Part shown: piece by piece, positions 1-10,211 of the stretch | How the letters are laid out: every line of letters begins with the position of its first letter | Position numbering within the stretch: the stretch's first letter is position 1 | Source of the DNA: an uncultured Gammaproteobacteria bacterium | GTDB lineage: Bacteria; Pseudomonadota; Gammaproteobacteria; Magnimaribacterales; TMED112 | Direction of reading: 5' to 3' | Length of the DNA: 40,264 nucleotides | NCBI GenBank assembly: GCA_913044115.1 | Contig: CAJWNO010000005.1 | Coordinates: 1-40,264, forward strand | Program-made: the position numbers and the translations under genes | Notes under the pieces: model-generated | What the model saw: only the letters and a program-made list of their open reading frames with translations | Told to the model about the DNA's origin: nothing | Databases searched by the model: none

Positions 1-54
1 CTCGTCGGGCTCATAACCCGGAGGTCGATGGTTCAAATCCATCCCCCGCTACCA
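1..54 (+). tRNA. tRNA-fMet (initiator, CAU), 3' part only; 5' end outside window
   Basis: TCGGG-CTCATAA-CCCGG anticodon stem-loop with three G:C pairs, T-arm GATGG-TTCAAAT-CCATC, encoded CCA; located upstream of rimP-nusA as metY is in E. coli. Confidence 0.9.
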
Positions 55-60
55 ATTACG

Positions 61-537
61 ATGATAAAGAGAGATATAGAAGCCTTTTTAACCCCAATAA
101 TTGAGGAAACTGGATGTGAACTCTGGGGGTTAGAATTTGGTTCTGCCAAAGGAAAAGGCCGACTATTGAGGATTTATATTGATGCTATACAAGGCGTGGA
201 TATTGATGATTGCACCAAAGTAAGCAGAGAAATTGATTATCATTTTCAGCATGAAACAATTTTTTCTGAATTTGCTTTTTTTGAGGTATCGTCACCAGGT
301 TTAGATAGAAAACTATTTAATCAAAAACAATATAAAAAATTCGTTGGAGATGTAGTATCATTATCACTCTTCTCTAAGGTTAATAACCTTAGAAAATTTA
401 AAGGTACTCTCCTTGAAGTTTTGGATTCAGAAATTTCTGTCAAAACAGAAGGAGAAACCTTATTGCTTGAATTAAGCAATATAGAAGTTTGTAAACTTGA
501 TCTTGATGATCAAATAGAGAAAAAAAAGAATGAATAA
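61..537 (+). CDS. rimP: Ribosome maturation factor RimP (start corrected to ATG at 61; the longer ORF start lies inside the tRNA)
   Basis: MIKRDIEAFLTPIIEETGCELWGLEFG...VSSPGLDRKLF motifs; synteny with nusA. Confidence 0.93.
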   Translation: MIKRDIEAFLTPIIEETGCELWGLEFGSAKGKGRLLRIYIDAIQGVDIDDCTKVSREIDYHFQHETIFSEFAFFEVSSPGLDRKLFNQKQYKKFVGDVVSLSLFSKVNNLRKFKGTLLEVLDSEISVKTEGETLLLELSNIEVCKLDLDDQIEKKKNE

Positions 538-1993
538 ACAGATTTTAGAAGTTGTCGCTTCAGTCTCAATGGAGAAAGGAGTTGATAAAACAATTATTTT
601 TCAAGCTCTTGAAGAAGCTATATCAAGTGCTACTAAAAAACTAGTTGATGATGAAGCAAATATAGAAGTAGTAATTGATAGGGAAACTGGAGAATATCAA
701 ACATTCAGGAACTGGGATGTCGTATCTGAAGTTGATGAAAGTGAAGTATTTCAAATTCTTGAGGGAGATCTTGATGGCCATGATGTTGTCGACGGTGTTG
801 CAAAGAAAGAAATTGAGAATATAGATTTCGGTCGAATTTCTGCTCAAGCAGCTAAGCAAGTAATCATACAAAAAGTAAGAGAAGCTGAAAGAAGCAAAAT
901 CACAAAAAAATATGAAAGCCTGGTAGGAGAAGTTATATCTGGACAGGTAAAAAGAATAAATAGAGATTTCTTGTTACTTGAAATTGAGGAAGATTTAAAC
1001 GCCCAAATCCCTAGAGATCAGATAATTCCTGGTGAAATTTTTAAGTTAAATGATAGGGTGAGAGCAGTAATTAAAGAAATAGTAACTACACCAAGAGGTC
1101 CCCAGATAATTCTGAGTAGAACAGATGAGAGATTAGTAGTGCAATTATTCACTCAGGAAGTGCCAGAAATATCAGAAGGCACAATAGAGATTAAAGCTAT
1201 TGCAAGAGATCCGGGTTATAGATCAAAAATTGCAGTAAAAACTTACGATGGAAGAATTGACCCAGTTGGTGCTTGTGTAGGCATGAGAGGTTCTAGAGTT
1301 CAAGCTGTTTCAAATGAGATAGGTAATGAAAGAATAGATATCTTTATACATAGTGACAACCCGGCTGAGTTTGTGGTGAATTGTCTAGCACCAGTAAAGA
1401 TATATTCAATCCTTGTCGATGAGAGGACTTCAACTCTTATCTTAGAAGTTGAAGAAGAAAATCAAGCACAAATTATAGGAAAAAATGGTCAGAACTTAAG
1501 ATTAATGACACATATGATTGGCTGGTCCTTCCAAGTTCTTAATAAAGAACAATTTAAAGAATATCAGGACTCAACATTAGTTGAGAAGTATGATGGGCTT
1601 GCAACAAGACTAGGACTTTCTGATAAAGAAAAAGAAGGTGTAGTGGCTAATGAATTAGATAGTCTTGAAAAAATTGTTGATTTAGACGCAGCATCTATTT
1701 CTAAATTATTCGGTGACGAAAAAAGAACAACAGAATTATTAGATAAAGCTAATGAATTGCTCTTACAAGACGCATTTAACGCAGATTTTAGTGACCCAAC
1801 CATGGAAGATTCATTAGTTAATTTGAATGGCATTTCAAACGATGTTTTAAGCTCTCTTAGTGCTAATAATATTAAGAAGCTTGATGAATTAGCTGAAATG
1901 TCTGTTGGAGAGTTGATGGATATCTCAGATAAAATAACTGAAAAAGAAGCATCCGCTCTTATAATGGAGGCTCGAAAGCCATGGTTTGAGTAA
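530..1993 (+). CDS. nusA: Transcription termination/antitermination factor NusA
   Basis: NusA N-domain, S1, KH motifs (GACVGMRGSRVQAVSNEIGNERIDI); rimP-nusA-infB order. Confidence 0.97.
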   Translation: MNKQILEVVASVSMEKGVDKTIIFQALEEAISSATKKLVDDEANIEVVIDRETGEYQTFRNWDVVSEVDESEVFQILEGDLDGHDVVDGVAKKEIENIDFGRISAQAAKQVIIQKVREAERSKITKKYESLVGEVISGQVKRINRDFLLLEIEEDLNAQIPRDQIIPGEIFKLNDRVRAVIKEIVTTPRGPQIILSRTDERLVVQLFTQEVPEISEGTIEIKAIARDPGYRSKIAVKTYDGRIDPVGACVGMRGSRVQAVSNEIGNERIDIFIHSDNPAEFVVNCLAPVKIYSILVDERTSTLILEVEEENQAQIIGKNGQNLRLMTHMIGWSFQVLNKEQFKEYQDSTLVEKYDGLATRLGLSDKEKEGVVANELDSLEKIVDLDAASISKLFGDEKRTTELLDKANELLLQDAFNADFSDPTMEDSLVNLNGISNDVLSSLSANNIKKLDELAEMSVGELMDISDKITEKEASALIMEARKPWFE

Positions 1994-2005
1994 GGAGTAG
2001 CATAA

Positions 2006-4096
2006 ATGGATATATCAGTAAAAAAACTTTCTGAAATTTTAAAGATAGATCCTAATGTTCTTCTTGAAAAAATGATTGCTGCGGGGTTATCCCAAACAAG
2101 CCTTGAAGATTTAGTTTCAACAGAAGATAAACAAAAACTTCTTTCTTACATAAGGAGCGCTAAAGATTCTCCAGCTCCAGAAAAAAAAGTTGAAGTTCCT
2201 AAAGAGCTTGAGCCACAAAAAGAAAAGCCCAAGACCCCAGAAAAACCTAAAGTTGCTGAAAAACCTAAAGTTGCTGAAAAACCAAAGCCAGCTGAGCCTA
2301 AAAGGGATAATGATCAAGAAAAAGAAAAACCTAAGAAGTCAGTAAATATAAATGGATCAATACGAGTAAACGATTTATCAAGGAAATTGAATAGACGTGG
2401 AAATGAAGTCGTTAAAAAATTAATGGAGCTTGGTGAAATGGCTTCTTTGAGTGATGAAGTTGACCAAGAAACAGCTGTATTGGTTGCTGAAGAATTTGGG
2501 TTTGTTGTTAAATTTGAAGAAGAACAAAACCTAAGTGAGGAGACAGCAGATTATCCTAATGTTGAAAACATATATTTAGACGAGTCTTCACCTAAAGCAA
2601 GACACTCTGTTGTTACAGTTATGGGGCATGTAGATCATGGAAAAACTTCATTACTAGACGCAATTAAGTCTTCAAATGTTGTCGATGGTGAGTCAGGAGG
2701 CATTACTCAACATATTGCAGCTTATGAAGTAAAAACTAAATCTGGAAAAATTACCTTCATCGATACACCTGGCCATGAGGCTTTTACAGCTATGAGAGCT
2801 AGAGGTGCAAATACAACGGACATAGTCATACTTGTGGTTGCAGCAAATGATAGTGTTAAGCCGCAAACAATAGAAGCTATTACCCACGCCAAAGCTGCAG
2901 AGGTTCCAATAATTGTTGCTATTAACAAAATGGACTTAGAAGCAGCAGATATAGACAAAGTAAAAGGAGACCTTGCAAAATATGAACTTGTGCCAGAGGA
3001 CTGGGGTGGCAAGAATCAAATGATACCAGTTTCAGCTATAACTAAGGATGGCATTGATTCATTGCTTGATGCTATTGAGCTTGAATCAGAGTTACTTGAG
3101 CTTAAAGCTCCAGAACAAGGACCTGCGATGGGTGTTGTGCTTGAGTCAGAACTCGATAGGTTTAAAGGTCCATTAGGCACATTCCTTATTCAAAAAGGCA
3201 TTTTGAAAGTAGGAGATATTATTGTTGCTGCAGAAAAGAAAGGAAAAATAAAATCTTTAATTAATAGTTCAGGTGAAATGGTTAAAGAAGCTGGACCTTC
3301 AACTCCAGTCGAGGTCTTAGGTCTAGAAGATTGTGTTCCAGCTGGCGAAGTTTTTAATGTTATGAAAACCGAAAAAGATGCCCGAAATATTATTGATGAA
3401 AGAAATGCATTTTTAAAAGAGAAAGCCGATAAGAATGTTATGACTTCGGCAACTGCCTTTGATTTACTTGACCAAGAAAAAATTAATAAATTAAGAATAA
3501 TTGTGAAATCTGATGTGGCCGGTACTAACGAAGCAATAAATGCATCACTTCTCAAAATAGGCAATGAAGAAGTTGATGTCGATATTGTAAGTTCGGGTGT
3601 TGGAGGAATAACTGAATCTGATGTTAATCTTGCTATAACAACAGGAGCAAGGATATTTGGTTTTAATGTTAGATCAGATAACAAGGCCAAAAAATTATTG
3701 GAAGAGCAAGGAATAGAAGTAAATTACTATAGTGTAATCTATGACCTTATTGAGGATACCAGAAGATTACTATCAGGGTTGCTCAAACCTATATATTCAG
3801 AAAAAATTCTTGGCCTTGCCGAAGTTAAAGAAGTTTTCAAGTCACCAGAGTTTGGTTTAGTTGCAGGCTGCATGGTTACAGAAGGGCTAGTTAAAAGGGA
3901 AAAACATGTAAGGGTCTTAAGAGATAGCGTTGTTATACATGAAGGCGAATTAGATTCATTAAGAAGGTTTAAAGATGATGTAAAAGAAGTTCAGAATGGT
4001 ACTGAGTGCGGAATTGGTATCAAAAACTATCTGGATATTAAACCAGGCGACGTAATAGAAAACTTCGAGCAAAAAGAAGAAAAAAGATCTTTATAA
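2006..4096 (+). CDS. infB: Translation initiation factor IF-2
   Basis: GTPase motifs [35 protein letters not shown]. Confidence 0.98.
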   Translation: MDISVKKLSEILKIDPNVLLEKMIAAGLSQTSLEDLVSTEDKQKLLSYIRSAKDSPAPEKKVEVPKELEPQKEKPKTPEKPKVAEKPKVAEKPKPAEPKRDNDQEKEKPKKSVNINGSIRVNDLSRKLNRRGNEVVKKLMELGEMASLSDEVDQETAVLVAEEFGFVVKFEEEQNLSEETADYPNVENIYLDESSPKARHSVVTVMGHVDHGKTSLLDAIKSSNVVDGESGGITQHIAAYEVKTKSGKITFIDTPGHEAFTAMRARGANTTDIVILVVAANDSVKPQTIEAITHAKAAEVPIIVAINKMDLEAADIDKVKGDLAKYELVPEDWGGKNQMIPVSAITKDGIDSLLDAIELESELLELKAPEQGPAMGVVLESELDRFKGPLGTFLIQKGILKVGDIIVAAEKKGKIKSLINSSGEMVKEAGPSTPVEVLGLEDCVPAGEVFNVMKTEKDARNIIDERNAFLKEKADKNVMTSATAFDLLDQEKINKLRIIVKSDVAGTNEAINASLLKIGNEEVDVDIVSSGVGGITESDVNLAITTGARIFGFNVRSDNKAKKLLEEQGIEVNYYSVIYDLIEDTRRLLSGLLKPIYSEKILGLAEVKEVFKSPEFGLVAGCMVTEGLVKREKHVRVLRDSVVIHEGELDSLRRFKDDVKEVQNGTECGIGIKNYLDIKPGDVIENFEQKEEKRSL
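2243..2278 (+). repeat. Perfect 18-bp x2 tandem repeat (aaacctaaagttgctgaa) in the infB linker
   Basis: Direct reading; encodes [12 protein letters not shown] followed by a degenerate third unit KPKPAE. Confidence 0.9.
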
Positions 4097-4099
4097 CTA

Positions 4100-4435
4100 A
4101 TGGAAAAAGATAGGATCATAAGGGTCAATGACAACCTTAAAAAAGAAATAGCTTCTTATATTCAGAACTCTCAGTTAAAAGATTCGTGTGGTTTCATAAG
4201 CATCAATCATGTTGAAACAGCAAGAGACTTATCAGGTGCAAGAGTTTTCTTTTCTACCATTAATTCTGAACTCTCTAATAAAGATCTCCAAAAATTTCTC
4301 AATGAAAATGCCTGGATGATTAGAAAAGGCTTGTCAGGAATATTGCCACTGAAGAGAGTGCCTGAGCTTAGATTCTTTTATGACGATCATATCGATAACG
4401 TTAGAAAGATTGATGATCTAATTGAAAAATTATAG
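4100..4435 (+). CDS. rbfA: Ribosome-binding factor A
   Basis: Position between infB and truB, size, ARVFFSTI and RKGLSGILPLKRVPELRFFYD motifs. Confidence 0.9.
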   Translation: MEKDRIIRVNDNLKKEIASYIQNSQLKDSCGFISINHVETARDLSGARVFFSTINSELSNKDLQKFLNENAWMIRKGLSGILPLKRVPELRFFYDDHIDNVRKIDDLIEKL

Positions 4436-4437
4436 TT

Positions 4438-5334
4438 ATGAGCATTTTGCTTCTCAATAAAGAAAAGGGCATGACTTCTTTTGCAGCTTTGAAAGAAGCA
4501 CAGCGTGATCTGGGTTTCAAAAAAGCTGGACATGGCGGCACTTTAGATCCAATTGCAACAGGATTGTTACCCATTTTTTTTGAGCAGTCTACTAAGTTCC
4601 TTCAATACTTTAATACAGAAACAAAAGAATACATTGCTGAATATATTTTTGGGATCAGTTCAAATACAGAAGACATTTCAGGAATCTTAACTTATGAGGA
4701 AAAGGGCAATGAGCCATCTGAGAAAGAAATAAATATAGTTCTTCAATCTTTCCTTGGTGAGCAATTACAAATACCCCCAAAATTTTCAGCCAAAAAAATT
4801 AATGGGACACCAATGTATAAGTTAGCAAGAAAAGGGAAAGAGTTTGATAGAAAGGCACAAAGAATAAAAATTTTTGATATTAGTTTAATAGATTACGATT
4901 ATCCGAAATTCAAAATCAAAGTATCTTGTAGCAAAGGTACATACATGAGAACACTAGGTGTAGACATTGGTAAATCACTAAAGCAATCTGTTTCAATGTG
5001 CGAACTACAAAGAACAAAATTTGGCCACCTAAGCATAGAAGATTGTATCTCTCTTACAGAGTTAAAAAATTTGGACAAAAACCAAAAAATGCAGTATGTT
5101 AGGCGGGTTGAAGAAATTTTAATAGATATCCCACAGGTAGAAATAAGGTCTTCTGAAGTAAAGAAATTTCAAAATGGGTGCCAATTAGAGGCAAGGGAAA
5201 TAGAAAAGACAGGAAAACATTTTATTTTTAACAAACAGGAATTATTGGGATTAGGTTTAGTGGATAAGAATTTATGTATAAATCCATTGAAAGTTTTAAC
5301 GAAAGGAGAAAAGAAAAAAAATGAGCTTAAGTAA
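4438..5334 (+). CDS. truB: tRNA pseudouridine(55) synthase TruB
   Basis: LLNKEKGMTSF, GHGGTLDPIATGLLPI catalytic region. Confidence 0.95.
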   Translation: MSILLLNKEKGMTSFAALKEAQRDLGFKKAGHGGTLDPIATGLLPIFFEQSTKFLQYFNTETKEYIAEYIFGISSNTEDISGILTYEEKGNEPSEKEINIVLQSFLGEQLQIPPKFSAKKINGTPMYKLARKGKEFDRKAQRIKIFDISLIDYDYPKFKIKVSCSKGTYMRTLGVDIGKSLKQSVSMCELQRTKFGHLSIEDCISLTELKNLDKNQKMQYVRRVEEILIDIPQVEIRSSEVKKFQNGCQLEAREIEKTGKHFIFNKQELLGLGLVDKNLCINPLKVLTKGEKKKNELK

Positions 5335-5590
5335 AGAACAAACTCAAGCAGTTATTAAAAAATTTGGAAAATCAGAAACAGATACAGGTTCTGCATCTGT
5401 TCAGATAGCTTTATTAACGAAAAGAATTGAAGAATTGCAAAGTCACTTTAAAGAACACAAGAAAGATAATCATTCAAGAACTGGTCTATTGCAGATTGTT
5501 AGTGATAGAAAAAAACTTTTAAGTTATCTAAAAAAGTCTGATTCTGCTGCTTACCAAAAGCTCGTAAAAGAATTAAATCTAAGAGACTAA
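5321..5590 (+). CDS. rpsO: 30S ribosomal protein S15
   Basis: Typical S15 sequence (FGKSETDTGSASVQIALLTKRI...HKKDNHSRTGLL), 89 aa. Confidence 0.97.
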   Translation: MSLSKEQTQAVIKKFGKSETDTGSASVQIALLTKRIEELQSHFKEHKKDNHSRTGLLQIVSDRKKLLSYLKKSDSAAYQKLVKELNLRD

Positions 5591-5593
5591 ATT

Positions 5594-7660
5594 ATGAAAA
5601 ATATTGTAAGAAAAGAGATCCAAATGGGATCAAAAACACTAGTATTGGAAACTGGCAAGATAGCTAGACAAGCAACAGCATCAGTAATCGCTTCTATGGG
5701 CGGTACAGTTGTGATGTGTGCAGTAGTAACAAAAGAAGGTGCAGAAGGAAGAGATTTTTTTCCTTTGAGCGTTCACTACATGGAAAAAACATACTCAGCT
5801 GGAAAGATTCCAGGGGGTTATTTTAAAAGAGAAGGTAAGCCTACAGAAGTAGAGACGTTAACCTCCAGGTTAATTGATAGGCCATTAAGACCTCTCTTTC
5901 CAGATTTCTATAAAGATGAAGTGCAAGTAAATTGTATGCTTTTATCTTTGGATAAAGAGAACCCACCAGATGTCGTGGCGTTGATGGCAGCATCAGCTGC
6001 AATGTCAATTGCTGATGTTCCTTTTAAAGGGCCTATGGCTGCTGCAAGAGTTGGTTTTGTTGAAGATGAGTATGTTTTAAACCCATCTTTCATGCAAATG
6101 GAAAATTCCGATTTAGATATGGTTGTAGCAGGTTCTGAAAGTGCAGTTTTAATGGTTGAATCAGATGCTAATGAATTAAGTGAAGACTTAATGATTGGAG
6201 CGATACTGTATGGCCACCAAGAAATGAAGCCAGTGATAAAAGCGATAGATGATTTTGCAAAAGAAGTATTACCTGAAAGAAAGGAACATGTTAATCCTCA
6301 TAAAGAAGAGGAAGAGAAAATATATGCTGAAGTAAGTGAAAAATGTACAAAAGGACTTAGCGATGCATTTACTACCACAGATAAAAAAGAGAGAGGCGAA
6401 AAAATAAGCGTTGTAAAAGACGAGCTTCTTAGTGATCTTGATGAAGATTTGCATGCAAGTTATATGAAGCAGTTCAAAGAAGTTGAAAAACATATTGTTC
6501 GTGAAAATATTTTAGCTGAACAAAAGAGAATTGATGGAAGAAGTTTAACTGAAGTAAGGAACATAAATATTGAAACTAACTTTTTACCATCTGTGCATGG
6601 TTCAGCTCTATTTACAAGAGGTGAAACACAAGCAATTGTTACTGCTACTCTAGGTTCTGGAAGAGATGTTCAAACTGTTGATGCTCTAGCAGGCGAGGTG
6701 AAAGATAATTTTATGCTGCATTATAACTTCCCAAGCTATAGTGTTGGAGAACTTGGTTTTCCAATGGGGCCTAAAAGAAGAGAAATTGGTCATGGAGCAT
6801 TAGCTAAGAGATCTTTGCAGTTCGCTGTACCAAGCTTAGAGGATTTCCCATATGCAATAAGAGTAGTTAGTGAAATTACTGAATCAAATGGTTCAAGCTC
6901 TATGGCATCTGTATGTGGCGGAAGTTTAGCAATGATGGCAGCAGGTATTCCTATAAAAGAAAATATTGCTGGCGTTGCAATGGGGCTAGTTAAAGATGAA
7001 GAAAGATATGAAGTGTTAACAGATATTCTTGGTGATGAAGACCATTTAGGTGATATGGATTTCAAAGTGGCTGGGACAAAAAACGGTGTATCTGGTTTAC
7101 AAATGGATATCAAAATAGAAGGCATTAATGAAGAAATCTTAGAAAAAGCCTTAACACAAGCTAAGGATGCAAGAATGCATATTCTTGGTGAAATGGATAA
7201 AGTTTTATCTAAGCCAAATGAATTAACAGGTTTGGCTCCATATTTCTGTAAATTTAAAGTCCATAAAGATAAAGTCAAAGTTGTAATAGGCAAGGGCGGT
7301 TCAACTATTAAAGGATTGCAAGAGGAATTTGGTGTAACAATAGAACTTCAAGATTCTGGCGAGGTAAATGTCTTCGGTGAAAATAAAGAAGTAGCTGAGG
7401 CTGCAAAAGAAAAGATTGAACTTATGTGTGCTGAGCCTGAAGTAGGCAAAGACTATGATGCAGTCGTTGCTAAAATCATGGAATTTGGTGCTTTTGTTAC
7501 CTTTATGCCAGGAAAAGATGGCCTGCTTCATATTTCACAATTTAAACAAGACTTTGAACAACTAACTGATGTTATTAATGAAGGCGATGAGGTTAGAGTC
7601 AAAGTTACTGAAATAAGAAGAGACGGAAAAGTAAAACTAGAATTTTCAGACTCAGAATAA
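5594..7660 (+). CDS. pnp: Polyribonucleotide nucleotidyltransferase
   Basis: Two RNase PH domains, KH (VVIGKGGSTIKGLQEEFGVTIEL) and S1 domains. Confidence 0.97.
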   Translation: MKNIVRKEIQMGSKTLVLETGKIARQATASVIASMGGTVVMCAVVTKEGAEGRDFFPLSVHYMEKTYSAGKIPGGYFKREGKPTEVETLTSRLIDRPLRPLFPDFYKDEVQVNCMLLSLDKENPPDVVALMAASAAMSIADVPFKGPMAAARVGFVEDEYVLNPSFMQMENSDLDMVVAGSESAVLMVESDANELSEDLMIGAILYGHQEMKPVIKAIDDFAKEVLPERKEHVNPHKEEEEKIYAEVSEKCTKGLSDAFTTTDKKERGEKISVVKDELLSDLDEDLHASYMKQFKEVEKHIVRENILAEQKRIDGRSLTEVRNINIETNFLPSVHGSALFTRGETQAIVTATLGSGRDVQTVDALAGEVKDNFMLHYNFPSYSVGELGFPMGPKRREIGHGALAKRSLQFAVPSLEDFPYAIRVVSEITESNGSSSMASVCGGSLAMMAAGIPIKENIAGVAMGLVKDEERYEVLTDILGDEDHLGDMDFKVAGTKNGVSGLQMDIKIEGINEEILEKALTQAKDARMHILGEMDKVLSKPNELTGLAPYFCKFKVHKDKVKVVIGKGGSTIKGLQEEFGVTIELQDSGEVNVFGENKEVAEAAKEKIELMCAEPEVGKDYDAVVAKIMEFGAFVTFMPGKDGLLHISQFKQDFEQLTDVINEGDEVRVKVTEIRRDGKVKLEFSDSE

Positions 7661-8551
7661 CTCAGCAATCATACACCTAGCTGAGCCACCACCGAATTTT
7701 TCGATGGTAGGAATATCTGAGTGAACAATTTTACTAAAGTGCCTATTTATTTCTAATTTCTGTTCCTCTGAGTATCCATTAAAAGCTCTTGTAGACATGG
7801 CGAGTAGAAGCTCGCCATTTTTATTTGGTATCTCTAGACAGTTTCCACAGAAGTCCAAAAGTTGTTCTTTATGTATTTCTATAATTTCATGATGTTTGCT
7901 GACCTTTTCCCTGACATAATCTCTATAGTCAGGTTTAATTACGTCGAGACATATGCCAATTGCTGATGTTCCAACATACATCAATACATCTGTATGATAA
8001 ATCGGATTGCCTGTATGGCTTTCTGTTTCAAACATAACTAGTTCATAACCATTTCTAGCGCACCATTCTTTTGCAAGATCGGAGTTTGCCCTTGGTGATA
8101 TTGTTAAGTAAACAACTTTATTAGTTCTATCAAAAACCATGCTGCTTGTTGATTCTAAGAATTTATTTTCAGACTCTAGATTGCTCATATCTTCTGTTAG
8201 TTCATAATCTTTTTTGAGGAAATCAATCATCTCAGGTGTTTTTTCAAGCCTGCGATTTTCTGCAAGCATACTAAATATCTGAAAAGTACCATTCTCAAAT
8301 GTTGTAAACCAATTTGGGAATATATGATCGGGGCATTTTGCTGAGCCCTTCATAGTTATTACTTCAACTCCATTTTCCTTTAAACAATCTCTAAAATATC
8401 TAAATTCTTCGATTGAGGAAGTTAAAATTTTGTCTGGATTTTCGTTTGTATCATTAATCTGATAGTGATTGCTGGAAGCAGTCTGTGGATTCATAAAAAA
8501 AACTTTTGGCTCCACCATGAAAATTTTATTTGTTGATTGTCTATCTTTCAT
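7652..8551 (-). CDS. Amidinotransferase/arginine-deiminase-fold hydrolase (CtlX/DDAH-like; possible citrulline hydrolase). ATG at 8518 is an alternative start
   Basis: N-terminal MVEPKVFFMNPQTASSNHYQIND, HTDV catalytic His region, C-terminal GGGSARCMIAELF with catalytic-type Cys. Confidence 0.75.
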   Translation of the reverse strand: MKDRQSTNKIFMVEPKVFFMNPQTASSNHYQINDTNENPDKILTSSIEEFRYFRDCLKENGVEVITMKGSAKCPDHIFPNWFTTFENGTFQIFSMLAENRRLEKTPEMIDFLKKDYELTEDMSNLESENKFLESTSSMVFDRTNKVVYLTISPRANSDLAKEWCARNGYELVMFETESHTGNPIYHTDVLMYVGTSAIGICLDVIKPDYRDYVREKVSKHHEIIEIHKEQLLDFCGNCLEIPNKNGELLLAMSTRAFNGYSEEQKLEINRHFSKIVHSDIPTIEKFGGGSARCMIAELF

Positions 8552-8589
8552 ATTTTAGCTAGCAGTACAAAATATTTACTATTAGAATA

Positions 8590-9813
8590 TTGTCAGTGAT
8601 AAATGATATTCAAAATAGTCTAATAAAAAAAGAGTCAATATTTGGACCAGATAATTATAAGCCCCTTCCAGTTGTATTATCAAAAGCTAAAGGAGTATGG
8701 GCTTGGGATGTAAACGAAAAAAAATATCTCGATATGATGTCAGGCTACTCTGCTGTTAGCCATGGACATGCTCATCCAGAACTCTTAAGAGTATTCCATG
8801 AACAATCAAGCAGATTATCTCTAACTTCAAGAGCATTCTATACCGATACCTTGGGCCCTTATCTCGAGACAATTACAAAAATGAGTGGGTTTGAAATGTG
8901 CTTACCGATGAACTCAGGTGCAGAGGCAGTTGAGACCGCTATAAAATCATCAAGACGTTGGGCTTACAGAACTAAAAAAGTAAAACCCGGAAAAGCAGAG
9001 ATTATAGTTGCAGATGGAAATTTTCATGGCAGAACGACAACAATCATAAGTTTTTCAACAGACGAGAATTCAAGAGAAGACTTTGGTCCTCACACACCTG
9101 GCTTTGTAGCTGTTAAATATGGCTGTTCAGAATCTATAGAATCTGCAATTAATGAAAATACAGCAGCAGTTCTAATAGAGCCTATACAAGGGGAAGCAGG
9201 TATCGTTGTTCCTCCTGAAAATTATTTGCCAGAAGTAAGAGACATATGTACTAAACATAACGTCTTAATGATTCTAGATGAAATCCAATCAGGCTTAGGA
9301 AGAACAGGCAAGCTTTTTGCCTACCAACATTCAAATATTCAGCCTGATGGGCTTATTCTCGGTAAAGCATTGGGAGGTGGTTTCATGCCTGTCTCATGCT
9401 TCCTTTCATCAGAAGAAGTTTTACATTGGATGAATCCAGGATCTCATGGTTCAACTTTTGGAGGTAATCCTCTAGCTGCTGCTATTGCAAAAAGATCATT
9501 AGAACTCCTTGAGGAAGATGGTTTGATAGAAAATAGCAGAGTCATGGGCCAATATTTCAAGGAATCTCTTCTTAATATGAATTCTAAAATTATAAAGGAG
9601 ATAAGAGGCAAGGGTCTTTGGCTTGGAGTTGAAATTGATCCTGAACTTATATCCGGAAAAGATTTGTCCAAAATGTGTCTAGAGCATGGAATTTTGTGCA
9701 AAGAAACTCATGAAACAACAATAAGATATGCCCCACCTTTGGTTATAAATAAAGAGGAATTAGATTGGGGTCTTGATAAGATCAAAGAAGTTTTCGATAA
9801 AATCACTGGCTAA
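8590..9813 (+). CDS. rocD: Ornithine--oxo-acid aminotransferase (TTG 8590 or GTG 8596 start)
   Basis: Class III PLP aminotransferase: YLDMMSGYSAVSHGHAHPEL, LDEIQSGLGRTGKLFA, GKALGGG. Confidence 0.85.
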   Translation: MSVINDIQNSLIKKESIFGPDNYKPLPVVLSKAKGVWAWDVNEKKYLDMMSGYSAVSHGHAHPELLRVFHEQSSRLSLTSRAFYTDTLGPYLETITKMSGFEMCLPMNSGAEAVETAIKSSRRWAYRTKKVKPGKAEIIVADGNFHGRTTTIISFSTDENSREDFGPHTPGFVAVKYGCSESIESAINENTAAVLIEPIQGEAGIVVPPENYLPEVRDICTKHNVLMILDEIQSGLGRTGKLFAYQHSNIQPDGLILGKALGGGFMPVSCFLSSEEVLHWMNPGSHGSTFGGNPLAAAIAKRSLELLEEDGLIENSRVMGQYFKESLLNMNSKIIKEIRGKGLWLGVEIDPELISGKDLSKMCLEHGILCKETHETTIRYAPPLVINKEELDWGLDKIKEVFDKITG

Positions 9814-9827
9814 CAGAGCTTGCAATA

Positions 9828-10211
9828 ATGGTTATTAAAATTATTAAGTATGCAGGCACTAATGGTGCTGCTTTTATAGTTGATTTCACAGTCTTATTAG
9901 CTCTCGATTACTATACCGATATAAATAGATCTTACACGGCATTCTTTTGCTACCTGCTAGGAACTTGTGTTAGTTTCGTACTTGCCAAAAATTTTGTTTT
10001 TGGGAGGGGTTGGCTTGCAGATAAGCCTGCAGTTGAATTTTCTGCTTATTTCTTAGGAGGTGTTATTGGAGCTGTAATAACGGCTGTAGCTTTCTATTTG
10101 CTGGCTGCAGTTGAAGTAAATAATATTCTTATACAAAAGATTATAGCTGGCATATTTAGTTTCACTACTGTATTCATTTATAGGAATTTCATAGTATTTA
10201 AGGATGACTAA
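9828..10211 (+). CDS. GtrA-like small membrane protein
   Basis: About 4 hydrophobic segments, GTNGAAFIVDFTVLL and C-terminal FIYRNFIVFK signature. Confidence 0.75.
   Translation: MVIKIIKYAGTNGAAFIVDFTVLLALDYYTDINRSYTAFFCYLLGTCVSFVLAKNFVFGRGWLADKPAVEFSAYFLGGVIGAVITAVAFYLLAAVEVNNILIQKIIAGIFSFTTVFIYRNFIVFKDD

Noticed and set aside
2243-2300. Short tandem repeats in infB considered as a possible CRISPR-like or mobile repeat
   Set aside because: In-frame 18-bp repeats encoding a KPKxAE linker; IF-2 linkers are commonly low-complexity.
3190-3690. 166-aa minus-strand ORF
   Set aside because: Fully antisense to infB, no recognisable domain; expected by-product of codon bias.
6790-7293. 167-aa minus-strand ORF
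   Set aside because: Antisense to pnp, composition typical of shadow ORFs.
7553-7560. TTTGAACA octamer matching the right-edge inverted repeat
   Set aside because: Single copy inside pnp with no inverted partner; consistent with chance in AT-rich sequence.
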